Positions 1 through 6,361 are shown, counted from the first letter of the stretch. The stretch is 16,950 bases of DNA from DATLHO01 sp035539855 (GCA_035539855.1 DATLHO010000332.1:1-16950); one strand, 5' to 3'. Translations and numbers: made by a program. The notes: a model not told the origin generated them from the letters alone.

Positions 1-15
1 AACGGCACGCCGTTT
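1..15 (-). terminator. Short inverted repeat at the stop codon of the BNR/T9SS gene (possible terminator, cut by window edge)
   Basis: Positions 1-14 form a perfect inverted repeat, AACGGC-AC-GCCGTT, which overlaps the first base of the TAA stop complement of the gene starting at 1366. On the minus strand it directly follows that stop. The visible stem is only five to six pairs, and no T-run can be judged because the window ends here. It may be the inner part of a longer terminator stem. Confidence 0.25.
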
Positions 16-1366
16 ATCGCGTCACCGACAGCAGCGCCGTGCTCCGCACGCCGCCGGCATCGACGACGACGAGGTATCGGCCGGCCGCGAGTTTGTCGAG
101 ATCGAGCGCGGCGCGGTGCGAGCCGGCGACGCGACGGCCGAGGCTCGTGGTCGCGAGCCGCTCACCGAGCGTGTTGAGGATCGCGACCGAAACGTCGGAG
201 GCATCGGTGAGCGAGAAGCCGACGCTTGTCGAGCCACTCGCAGGGTTCGGAGCGAGAGCTGGGGCGCGCGAGACCGGCAGATCGATTCCCGCGCTCGTCG
301 GCTCGACGATCCGACGAAGTATGACACCATTGCCGACGGCCACGGCCACCCCGGGCACCGGATGTGCGATGCCCGTAAGCTGGAGCATTGCATTGACGCT
401 GTCGGGAAGTCGCTCGACGCTCCATGTTACCCCACCGTCCGTCGTCGCCATCACGCGACCGACCATGCCGGTCGCGATTCCGTGACGCTCGTCGGCAAAG
501 GCGACGTCGAGGAGGGCGTCGACTCGCAGCTCGGTCGCTTCGACCAGAGGAGTCCAACCCCTGCCCCCGTCGGTCGTGCGGGATATTCGATCGAACACGC
601 GATGATCGGCTTCCGAAATGCTGTTCGGAAGCCCCCCGATCCCCCATCCGCGCAGCGCATCGATGAAGTCGAACCTTGCGACCCCTTTCGAGGGTGGCGT
701 CGTCGACTCCTGCCAGGTCGCTCCAGCGTCGGTCGTCAGTGAGACGCCGTCGACGACATAGGTGCCATTTGCCGGGGCACGAAGGTCGAATGCCGACGTC
801 CTGCCCGCGGGGAATTCAATCGTCGTCCACGTCTTCCAGCCGTCGCTGGTTCGGTAGAACACCGGTGAGTTGACCGCAGCCGATGCGATCCCCTCGGAGA
901 CGTCGACCATCGCCACTCGCGAGAGAGTAACACCGTCGGGCATTCGGGTCGTATCCCACGTTGCGCCGCGATCGCTCGAGGAGAAGATCATCCCGCGCAC
1001 CGGCTTCCACTGCGTTTCGACCCACTCCAGACTGTCGGCGATGACGTAAACATGATCCCTGGATGGATACGCAAGGTCGTAATGAACGATCGGATGTTCA
1101 TCGACGCGGATGAGGGCCAGCGTCGAGGCGGTGTCATTCGACAGATAGACGTACCCTTTAGGTCCACGACTCGCTACGAACGCGTAGTGCGCCGCATCCG
1201 CCGCGATGACCGTGTTCTTGTTGAGCATCCGCGACTGAAAGAACGTGAGTGAATCGGCGGGATGCGCGATTCGCCATGGCGAGCCTTCCTGCGCCATGAT
1301 CGGGAGCGCATTGAGCGCGATGGCGAACATGAGAAGGCGCCGCGCTGAGGTAGTTTGGGGATTCAT
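14..1366 (-). CDS. Secreted BNR/Asp-box (Ycf48-like) repeat protein with T9SS C-terminal sorting domain
   Basis: A 450-residue protein predicted to be exported by Sec and then by the type IX secretion system. Residues 1-25 form a signal peptide (RR near 9-10, hydrophobic 11-23, probable cleavage after IMA-Q). The body has five Asp-box motifs of the S/T-x-D-x-G-x-T-W type near residues 129-137, 172-180, 210-218, 263-271 and 307-315, as in BNR or Ycf48-like beta-propellers. Residues 370-450 form a type A sorting domain beginning APNPASG and ending VTR. ATG at 1366 is chosen because it starts the signal peptide and has the strong ribosome site AGGAGAA at 1371-1377; the frame stays open for 63 more codons upstream, but that stretch shows no protein-like features. 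The ligand or cellular role cannot be read from sequence. The sorting domain is about half identical to that of the next upstream cargo gene. Confidence 0.85.
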   Translation of the reverse strand: MNPQTTSARRLLMFAIALNALPIMAQEGSPWRIAHPADSLTFFQSRMLNKNTVIAADAAHYAFVASRGPKGYVYLSNDTASTLALIRVDEHPIVHYDLAYPSRDHVYVIADSLEWVETQWKPVRGMIFSSSDRGATWDTTRMPDGVTLSRVAMVDVSEGIASAAVNSPVFYRTSDGWKTWTTIEFPAGRTSAFDLRAPANGTYVVDGVSLTTDAGATWQESTTPPSKGVARFDFIDALRGWGIGGLPNSISEADHRVFDRISRTTDGGRGWTPLVEATELRVDALLDVAFADERHGIATGMVGRVMATTDGGVTWSVERLPDSVNAMLQLTGIAHPVPGVAVAVGNGVILRRIVEPTSAGIDLPVSRAPALAPNPASGSTSVGFSLTDASDVSVAILNTLGERLATTSLGRRVAGSHRAALDLDKLAAGRYLVVVDAGGVRSTALLSVTR

Positions 1367-1592
1367 CGTCTTCTCCTGATATGCGTCATTGGGTGCGGAA
1401 CCCGACCGGGCTTCCTGGCGTGCGCCGACAGCCGCCGCGAGGAGCACCGTCGGAGCGACGTCCGGACGATCAAAGATGTCGGGACGCGCCATTCCCGTCA
1501 CCGTCGCCGAAGCCGGCGTCCCCTTCACAACAGCGCTGCGACGCAACATTCTCACAGGCTGCAGAGCGCACGGATACTGGCCTGCAGCGCGA
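1367..1592. other. Intergenic region between lipoprotein fossil and BNR/T9SS gene
   Basis: This 226-bp stretch has no gene that I can support. Minus-strand frame 1 is open through most of it (codons in frame with the gene at 1366), but the translation is compositionally arbitrary and the real start has its own ribosome site. A promoter for the downstream gene may lie here. I do not see a convincing Bacteroidota-type -7/-33 pair. Confidence 0.4.
1371..1377 (-). promoter_or_regulatory. Shine-Dalgarno site fixing the start at 1366
   Basis: On the minus strand AGGAGAA lies four nucleotides before the ATG at 1366. It supports the short form of the protein that starts with the signal peptide over the 63-codon upstream extension of the open frame. 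Confidence 0.6.
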
Positions 1593-1685
1593 TCAACGTT
1601 TCGCGAGCTGCACGCGAAACGTTCCCTGCTGGATCGTCACGGTCGTATCGCGCTCGGCGCAATACGCGGTCAGCGTCAGGGACCC
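1593..1685 (-). pseudogene. Fossil 3' end of a DUF6252-like lipoprotein gene (truncated paralog of the gene at 3613-4251)
   Basis: Read on the minus strand, the last 30 codons before the TGA at 1593-1595 encode a near copy of the C-terminus of the intact lipoprotein at 3613-4251. Both share TAYCAE-DTT-TIQQGTFRVQL, and I count 25 of 30 residues identical. At the nucleotide level I count 72 of 93 identical positions, and many differences are synonymous, so the copy diverged while still coding. Homology stops at about 1685. Upstream the frame runs into the purine-rich complement of the pyrimidine tract and gives arginine/lysine-rich nonsense, and there is no start codon with a signal peptide. 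It is best read as the surviving tail of a duplicated gene whose 5' part was lost. A non-homologous conversion or copying event is an alternative. Confidence 0.75.
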
Positions 1686-1711
1686 GAACAATCGCGCCGC
1701 GCGCCTCCTCG

Positions 1712-1768
1712 CTCTTCTTCTTCTTCCTCTCTTTCTCTCTCCTTCTCTTCTTCTTCTTCCTCTCTCCC
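1712..1768 (+). repeat. Uninterrupted 57-nt pyrimidine tract with an exact 21-bp internal duplication
   Basis: Every base from 1712 to 1768 on the plus strand is C or T. With a single G at 1711 the tract extends back to 1704. It contains the same 21-bp CTT-rich unit twice, at 1712-1732 and 1745-1765, separated by 12 pyrimidines (period 33). This is unlike anything else in this GC-rich window. It lies between the lipoprotein fossil and the long inverted repeat. Such tracts can slip during replication and can form triplex structures. No coding role is supported. Confidence 0.85.
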
Positions 1769-1788
1769 GGTTCACCGTCATCCTCGCG

Positions 1789-1876
1789 AGCGAAGCGAAG
1801 CGGGGATCTATCTTCGGCGGTAGCCGGTCCGCACGGAACCGCTACCGCGGAAGAAGGATCCCCGCTCCGCTTCGCT
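1789..1876. repeat. 88-bp imperfect palindrome, REP/MITE-like hairpin element
   Basis: Arms 1789-1831 and 1834-1876 are inverted copies with a two-base centre. By hand I count 37 of 43 positions pairing, including an outer 20-nt block (AGCGAAGCG...GGGGATC) with one mismatch. Because it is palindromic, both strands encode nearly the same peptide (AKRSGD-SSAVA...ATAE..SPLRFA). Peptides of this AKRSGD type recur in spurious proteins of several bacterial genomes, which suggests a dispersed repeat family, but that is recollection and not tested. It starts 38 nt downstream of the stop of the T9SS gene at 1914 and could also stop or stabilise its transcript, although no T-run follows on the minus strand. 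Confidence 0.8.
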
Positions 1877-1913
1877 ATCACCTGGAGAAAATCAATCCCC
1901 CAAACGTTATTTC

Positions 1914-3479
1914 CTACCGCACCACCGTCAACACCGCACTCCTGCGCCCACCATCAGCATCCACCGCGACGACGTACGTGCCGTTCGGCAGGCCGTCGAG
2001 GTCGAGCGTCGCTCGGTGTGCGCCGGCATCGAGGCGACCGAGCGACGTCCGCGAGACGCGCTCGCCCATGGCGTTGACGATGCTCACCTCGACCGTGCCG
2101 CCCTGCGAGAGCGAGAAGCTGACAGCCGCGCCGTTCGCCGTTGGATTCGGCGCAACGCTCATCGTCGCCGCGATCGTCGCGTCCGTGCCGACGGCTGACG
2201 TCGCATACGGCCGGAAGACTCCTTCGATGTAGTCGGCGACGAGCGAGGAGATCAACTCATCGATCATCGTCGGGCTTGCCGCGACACCGTCGCGCTCATC
2301 GTCGTCGCCCCGCGCGAGGCCGAACGGCGACGGCACGATTGCGAAGGCCATCGAGAAGTGCGCGGTGTCACCGGGAGCCATGTCGAACGCACGGGTCGCG
2401 AGCATCGTGCGCTTGTCGCCTTCCGACGCGTCGCTGTCGAGTGCAGGACCGGACATGAATTCGTAGCGCTCGGCCAGCGTGACGGGATCGGACTCGAGCG
2501 ACCAGGCGCGCCACGTGTGAATCTCGTGCCGCTCGAGCTGCGCCTGGCGCAGCGAGTTGTCGACAAACCCGTCATCGCCGATCGACGGAGCCTCGAGCAG
2601 GATCTGCGCAAGCGCCTCATACAACCTGCCGGGTTCAGCCGCAGTCGTCGTGATTCCCGCACGGGTGCGTCCATCGGTTCCGCGGTAGGCGACCGCACGA
2701 TCGTTGTTCGGGAGACCGAGATCCGGATCGCTTGCCTGACCGATGACGCAGTCGAAGAGCGTATCCTCCGAGACGTTGATCACTTCGTACTGCAGGATCA
2801 CCACCGACTCGTACCTGGACCCGACGCTGAAGGAATACACGCTCTGCTGGAACTGCAGTCCCATCGGAAAACCGAAGCTCGACCCAAAGCCCTCGTAGCG
2901 GCTGAGGTCTCCGTCATGGAATCGCATAACGAACTGCTCTGCGACGTTCGGCATGAACGCTGGACGATCGAGACCACCTCCGCTCGTGCGTGCCGCGACA
3001 TCCGCGACATAGACGCCCGGGTTACGAGGCGTCACGCCTGCGCCCGTCGCCGCCCAGAGCGGCCACGTCGCGCCAAATCCAGCGCCGGCGTACGCGCCGC
3101 TTGCTCGATCGTGATCGCCAGCGTAGTACAGCCCCTTATCCGACGTCGTCGAGGAGGACTCTCCAGGCGTCGCCCACGACACGCCGGAGTTCATGTTGTA
3201 TCCGATCAGCGTGAGCGGTCGCAACGTGTCGTTGAGGTTCTTCAACGCCCCGAACCAGATCCCGCTCCCGTAGAGATAGGTGTTGCCGCTGCCGCGAGGA
3301 TAGAACAGGCCGGGGTCATTCATCGACACGTTGTGCCCGAAGATGCCGTAATTGCTCACGAAGAAGTCCACCGCGCTCGTGCGATTGCGCGCCAGCTTGT
3401 AGTCCTGCTGCTGCGCGACCGACACCGCCGCACAGCAGATCATCATCATCATCAATGCAAGTAGGTTCCTCTGCATCAT
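1914..3479 (-). CDS. Secreted protein of unknown function with T9SS C-terminal sorting domain
   Basis: A 521-residue predicted T9SS cargo. The signal peptide covers residues 1-22 (MMQRN, then a methionine-rich core, cleavage after SVA-Q). The N-terminal part has a pattern I associate with large hypothetical surface proteins of FCB bacteria: VSNYGIFG near 41-48, then PRGSGNTYLYGSGIWFGA near 61-78, followed by an aromatic- and Asn-rich domain without recognisable catalytic motifs. Residues 440-521 are a type A sorting domain (VAPNPTANG ... VVR). GGAGA at 3483-3487 stands 3 nt from the ATG at 3479 and 6 nt from the ATG at 3476, so the second Met may be the real start. The open frame extends 33 codons upstream without support. 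It follows the lipoprotein by 133 bp in the same direction and is likely part of the ECF sigma module. Function unknown. Confidence 0.82.
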   Translation of the reverse strand: MMQRNLLALMMMMICCAAVSVAQQQDYKLARNRTSAVDFFVSNYGIFGHNVSMNDPGLFYPRGSGNTYLYGSGIWFGALKNLNDTLRPLTLIGYNMNSGVSWATPGESSSTTSDKGLYYAGDHDRASGAYAGAGFGATWPLWAATGAGVTPRNPGVYVADVAARTSGGGLDRPAFMPNVAEQFVMRFHDGDLSRYEGFGSSFGFPMGLQFQQSVYSFSVGSRYESVVILQYEVINVSEDTLFDCVIGQASDPDLGLPNNDRAVAYRGTDGRTRAGITTTAAEPGRLYEALAQILLEAPSIGDDGFVDNSLRQAQLERHEIHTWRAWSLESDPVTLAERYEFMSGPALDSDASEGDKRTMLATRAFDMAPGDTAHFSMAFAIVPSPFGLARGDDDERDGVAASPTMIDELISSLVADYIEGVFRPYATSAVGTDATIAATMSVAPNPTANGAAVSFSLSQGGTVEVSIVNAMGERVSRTSLGRLDAGAHRATLDLDGLPNGTYVVAVDADGGRRSAVLTVVR

Positions 3480-3612
3480 CGTTCTCCGGTTGAGATATGT
3501 CTGAATTGTTCGTTGAGTTTGGTGCTGTTTCGAAGCCGGCTTCCCCATCAGAACACCCAGCGCGCCGATTGTTCTCACCGAAAAGGCGCACGGTGACTGG
3601 GCTGGCGCCTTT

Positions 3613-4251
3613 CTACCGCCTCCCCAACTGCACGCGGAACGTGCCCTGTTGAATCGTCATCGTCGTGTCGAGCTCGGCGCAGTACGCGGTGAGCGTAAAG
3701 GAGCCGACCATGACGTTGAGGGCGGTGTCGATCCTCGCGACGCGCAGGCGCCCCTCGGATCGGGGAACGCCGGTGCGATAGGTCTCGGGGAATCCTCCGG
3801 CGCGACGCTCGTACTGCGCCGCATAGATCGGCGTGCCGAACGAGTCGACGGTTTTCGGCGCGGAGTACGATCCGTTGATCGTGTACGTACCGGTGTCGGT
3901 GATCGCGTCGAGCCGCAGTGAGAGAATGTCGTAGTCCGGACTGTTGAGAGACTGGCGCGACGCCTGCACGGTGACGTAGTGCGCGTTGCGGAAGACGCCG
4001 TTGTGGAACGTCGGCCGCAGCACCTCGGTCGCGAAGACGATCGGCTCACTGCCCACGATCGCGCGGAGCGAATCGCCGGGCCCTCGAATGAACGGCTCAG
4101 AGGTTACGATCGAATCGAGGTTGACCTCGAACTGGCGGCGCGGCGTATCGATCCCGAGAGGATCGACGCAGCCGCCGAGCAGAACGACCAACGCCAGCGC
4201 TGCGAGCGCCGGCGTCGATCGAATGGGGATGAGAATGCGTCGCGTCATCAT
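3613..4251 (-). CDS. Predicted lipoprotein, resembles DUF6252 family
   Basis: A 212-residue protein with a type II signal peptide: MMTRR, hydrophobic residues 13-25, and the lipobox LLGGC with Cys28 as the lipidated residue. After it comes a beta-rich domain whose ending, GSFTLTAYCAE followed by TIQQGTFRVQL, matches the pattern of DUF6252-like Bacteroidota lipoproteins (a strand with F-x-x-x-A-Y, then an I-x-x-G-x-F strand). No enzymatic motif is visible. Met codons at 4251 and 4248 both fit, with only a weak ribosome site. The start lies 17 bp after the stop of the anti-sigma/barrel gene, so the two are probably co-transcribed. A truncated paralog of its 3' end is at 1593-1685. Family assignment is from pattern memory and moderately sure; lipidation is well supported. 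Confidence 0.8.
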   Translation of the reverse strand: MMTRRILIPIRSTPALAALALVVLLGGCVDPLGIDTPRRQFEVNLDSIVTSEPFIRGPGDSLRAIVGSEPIVFATEVLRPTFHNGVFRNAHYVTVQASRQSLNSPDYDILSLRLDAITDTGTYTINGSYSAPKTVDSFGTPIYAAQYERRAGGFPETYRTGVPRSEGRLRVARIDTALNVMVGSFTLTAYCAELDTTMTIQQGTFRVQLGRR

Positions 4252-4268
4252 CGGTTCCGTGGTGCTGA

Positions 4269-5600
4269 CTAGAATCCGTACATGAATCCCAGGTGGGCGT
4301 TGACGTTCGTGCTCAGATCGACCGCCTCGCGGAAGCTCGTCCACAACAGCCAGGTCGAAGCCCCCGCGTGAATGGCGATCTCGTCGAGCGGTCGGTACTC
4401 GATGTTGAACCCGACCGTGCCGAAGCCTCCCGCGCCCGAATACCCTCCGCCGACCTCGAGCAGTCCGGCGAAGCGATCGAAGCGCACGAGCTCGGGCGCG
4501 AGGAACGCGCGGCCGTAGAAGGGCTGCGGCGACTGCTCGTAGATCGTGTCGATTTCCTCGCCTCCGGTGTTCGAGTGGAACACCATCGAGAACTGCGTCT
4601 GACCGAATGCGGCGCCGGCACGGACTCTCGAGAACAGTCCATCGTCCGCTCCGCCAAGCGCTATGCTGCCGACGACCTCGCGATCGAGCAGCACGGTCGG
4701 AGCCGGCGTCAGGCCGTAGACGCGCGGCAGCGAGAGTCTGAAGTTGTTGCGCACACCGAGCTGCAGTCCGATCGGGCCCGCTTCGGGCGCGGCGAGCGCC
4801 GTCATCGGCTCGAGCTCCGGCGAGCGACCCGGGCGGGTCACGCCGCGGCCCGCCCGCGAGAGCGACTCGCCATCGGCGCCGCGCGGGTGCGACGGGATCA
4901 GGTAATCGGAGTCGCGATCGTTCGCCGCGACCGGGACACTGGTTTGACTGTCGGACGAGCGCGGTTCGGTCGTGCGAGACTCGGCCGCGCGCGTCTCAGT
5001 CGTGCGCGACTCACTTGAAAGCGGCGTACGTGCGGGCGCGTAGGTCGAGCGCGATTCGACGGCGCCCGCCGTGTTCGGCTGTCCGGCGGCGAGCGTTGCC
5101 ATCGCACGCTGCAGTCGCGCGATCGAGTCGCGCGCGGCGGCGAGCGCTGCGTCGTCGACGGGCGAGCCGGTCGTGGGCGAGCCGGTCGCGGACGCGCTCG
5201 TGTTCACCAGCGTCGCGTCGTTGCGAAGCATGTATCCCGCGCCGAAGGCGCCGAGCATGAGCACGAGCGTCATCACGCCGTACATGAGCATGCGCCACCC
5301 GGGGATCCGTGGTGCGATCGGCACCGGCGCCAGCGCGTCGTCGTTCGCGGCAGCGGCGGCTCCCCCACCGGCGAAGCCCGCGTCGATGGCGGCGAGCCCG
5401 CCCATGATCGCGAGATCGGCTCGCGCCGGCGGCACGATCGTCGCCGCGCTCGCGGCGAAGCGCCGCTTCAGCACGAGCTGCTCAACGAGCAGATCGCGCT
5501 TCTCGGGCGAGACCGCCAGGACGTGCAGGAGCTCCCCGACAGAGCTAGTGTCGATGAGCTCTCCGTCGAGGAGTGCGGTGATTTGTTCGTGTATTGACAT
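4269..5600 (-). CDS. Anti-sigma-like single-pass membrane protein with C-terminal outer-membrane-barrel-like domain
   Basis: A 443-residue protein encoded just after an ECF sigma factor. Residues 1-50 resemble the helical N-terminus of RseA-type anti-sigma factors (ITALLDGEL, then LL-x-x-LA-x-SPEKRDLL). No zinc-binding HxxxCxxC is present. A single transmembrane helix spans about 103-124 (MLMYGVMTLVLMLGAFGAGY). Residues 127-272 are a Ser/Thr/Arg/Ala-rich linker with a short heptad-like part (151-172) and ESRTTE-type repeats (182-216). From 273 to 443 alternating hydrophobic strands and Gly/aromatic turns suggest an outer-membrane beta-barrel, and the chain ends in YGF, with the terminal Phe typical of barrels. 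I infer that it holds the sigma factor at the inner membrane. Bacteroidota are known to have anti-sigma/barrel fusions of this layout, but the barrel call here is by eye. The start codon has a weak ribosome site and sits beside a 7-bp tandem repeat. Confidence 0.7.
   Translation of the reverse strand: MSIHEQITALLDGELIDTSSVGELLHVLAVSPEKRDLLVEQLVLKRRFAASAATIVPPARADLAIMGGLAAIDAGFAGGGAAAAANDDALAPVPIAPRIPGWRMLMYGVMTLVLMLGAFGAGYMLRNDATLVNTSASATGSPTTGSPVDDAALAAARDSIARLQRAMATLAAGQPNTAGAVESRSTYAPARTPLSSESRTTETRAAESRTTEPRSSDSQTSVPVAANDRDSDYLIPSHPRGADGESLSRAGRGVTRPGRSPELEPMTALAAPEAGPIGLQLGVRNNFRLSLPRVYGLTPAPTVLLDREVVGSIALGGADDGLFSRVRAGAAFGQTQFSMVFHSNTGGEEIDTIYEQSPQPFYGRAFLAPELVRFDRFAGLLEVGGGYSGAGGFGTVGFNIEYRPLDEIAIHAGASTWLLWTSFREAVDLSTNVNAHLGFMYGF
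4953..5057 (-). repeat. Degenerate ESRTTE-type coding repeat in the linker of the anti-sigma/barrel protein
   Basis: Residues 182-216 of the protein repeat ESR(T/S)T and the related unit ESRTTE(T/P)R, with ESR at 182, 197 and 207 followed by Thr/Glu/Arg/Ala/Ser. The matching DNA shows recurring CGCGACTC/CGTGCGAGACTC-like blocks. It forms a flexible, charged linker between the membrane helix and the C-terminal domain. Copy number may vary between strains. Confidence 0.55.
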
Positions 5601-5604
5601 GTCC

Positions 5605-5639
5605 GTCAGATGTCAGAGGTCAGATGTCAGATGTCACAA
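5605..5639. repeat. Five tandem 7-bp units (GTCAGAT) upstream of the anti-sigma-like gene
   Basis: The plus strand reads GTCAGAT, GTCAGAG, GTCAGAT, GTCAGAT, GTCACAA in exact 7-bp register, so four clear units and one degenerate one. On the minus strand the unit is ATCTGAC. The array starts 5 nt before the ATG at 5600 and fills much of the 77-bp gap after the sigma factor stop codon, where the ribosome site should be. Heptamer short tandem repeats are known in other phyla such as filamentous cyanobacteria (STRR). Here the role is unknown. Confidence 0.8.
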
Positions 5640-5677
5640 TGCGCTCGGAGCGGGGGGCTGCGGATCGTCGTGGCGCT

Positions 5678-6295
5678 TTATTCGCGTAGGAGCGGTCTCA
5701 GAATTTTCTGGAGGGACTGCTTTGCGCGATAGATTCTGTTCTTGATGACGTCGTGGGTGATGCCGAGCTGCTCGCCGATCTCCTGGTACGAGTAGCCTTC
5801 GAGCTCGAAGAGCAGGAACGATTCGCGGTACTGCGGTGGGATGCGCTGCAGGGCGTCGCGGAGATGCTCGGCCGTGTCGGCGAGGGTCTCGTCGGGCGCG
5901 ACGCCGGCGTCGTCGAAGTCGTCGATCGACGTCAGGCGGCGCGATGCCTTCAGGGCGTTGAGGCAGCGCGTGCGGGCTGCGGTCATGAGATATCCGCGGA
6001 CGTTCGTCATCTCCTTCCCCTCGCGACAGGCGCGATAGAAATTGATGAAGACCTCCTGATAGATGTCCTCGGCGCCGGCGGCGTCGTTGAGCATGTACAG
6101 GCAGAAGCGATAGATGCCCGCCTTGTGGCGCTCGAACAGCACCGAGAACGCAGCGTGATCTCCGCCGCCAGCGCGCGCGGCGAGCTCTCGCTCTTCATCG
6201 GCCAGGTTTCGTGCTGTAGCGATCACGTCGATAGGCTCGTCCGTAGAGTTCGGGGTCGTTTCGGTAGGAACAGCGAGTGGCAGGGAAGTTCTCAC
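5678..6295 (-). CDS. RNA polymerase sigma factor, ECF (sigma-70) family
   Basis: About 205 residues from the GTG start used here. Region 2 covers about 51-118, with the core-binding and -10 recognition block FCLYMLNDAAGAEDIYQEVF and later NVRGYLMTAARTRCLNALK. Region 4 covers about 143-197, with LQRIPPQYRESFLLFELEGY followed by the helix-turn-helix YQEIGEQLGITHDVIKNRIYRAKQSLQ. The start is uncertain: TTG at 6334 and GTG at 6295 are both in frame, no ATG lies upstream of region 2, and neither has a good ribosome site. The GTG gives a length usual for ECF factors with a short N-terminal tail. The anti-sigma-like membrane protein follows after 77 bp, the usual order for such pairs. Targets are unknown; the downstream lipoprotein and T9SS genes are the natural candidates. 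Confidence 0.92.
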   Translation of the reverse strand: MRTSLPLAVPTETTPNSTDEPIDVIATARNLADEERELAARAGGGDHAAFSVLFERHKAGIYRFCLYMLNDAAGAEDIYQEVFINFYRACREGKEMTNVRGYLMTAARTRCLNALKASRRLTSIDDFDDAGVAPDETLADTAEHLRDALQRIPPQYRESFLLFELEGYSYQEIGEQLGITHDVIKNRIYRAKQSLQKILRPLLRE

Positions 6296-6302
6296 TTCGC
6301 TG

Positions 6303-6315
6303 CGAGGAATCCTCG
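6303..6315. promoter_or_regulatory. Small palindrome CGAGGA-A-TCCTCG at the sigma factor 5' end
   Basis: A 13-nt perfect inverted repeat centred 14 bp upstream of the GTG at 6295. If that GTG is the start, the element lies in the leader and could pair around the only GAGG available as a ribosome site. If TTG at 6334 is the start, it is inside the coding region and probably meaningless. Confidence 0.25.
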
Positions 6316-6361
6316 TACCGCGAGGCCCGGGCAACGGAGTCGCGGATCCGGAGGTCCGAAA

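Noticed and set aside
1367..1555. 63-codon N-terminal extension of the BNR/T9SS protein
   Set aside because: The downstream ATG at 1366 has a strong ribosome site and begins a signal peptide, which would be internal and useless in the long form.
1552..1881. 109-codon minus-strand frame through the palindrome and purine tract
   Set aside because: It is in a different frame from the lipoprotein fossil; the peptide is mostly Lys/Arg/Glu low complexity, and its palindromic part is mirrored on the other strand.
1355..2232. Overlapping plus-strand open frames across the 1367-1913 gap
   Set aside because: Their length comes from the pyrimidine tract (Ser/Leu/Phe runs) and the palindrome; they start inside one gene and end inside another on the opposite strand.
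2358..3464. 368-codon open frame on the plus strand
   Set aside because: It lies opposite the T9SS cargo with signal peptide and sorting domain; no protein features on the plus side.
3575..3596. Possible terminator hairpin TCACCG...CGGTGA after the lipoprotein gene
   Set aside because: Only six pairs with a 10-nt loop and no T-run on the minus strand; not distinguishable from chance.
5605..5639. CRISPR-like array
   Set aside because: Units are 7 bp with no spacers and no cas genes; it is a simple tandem repeat.
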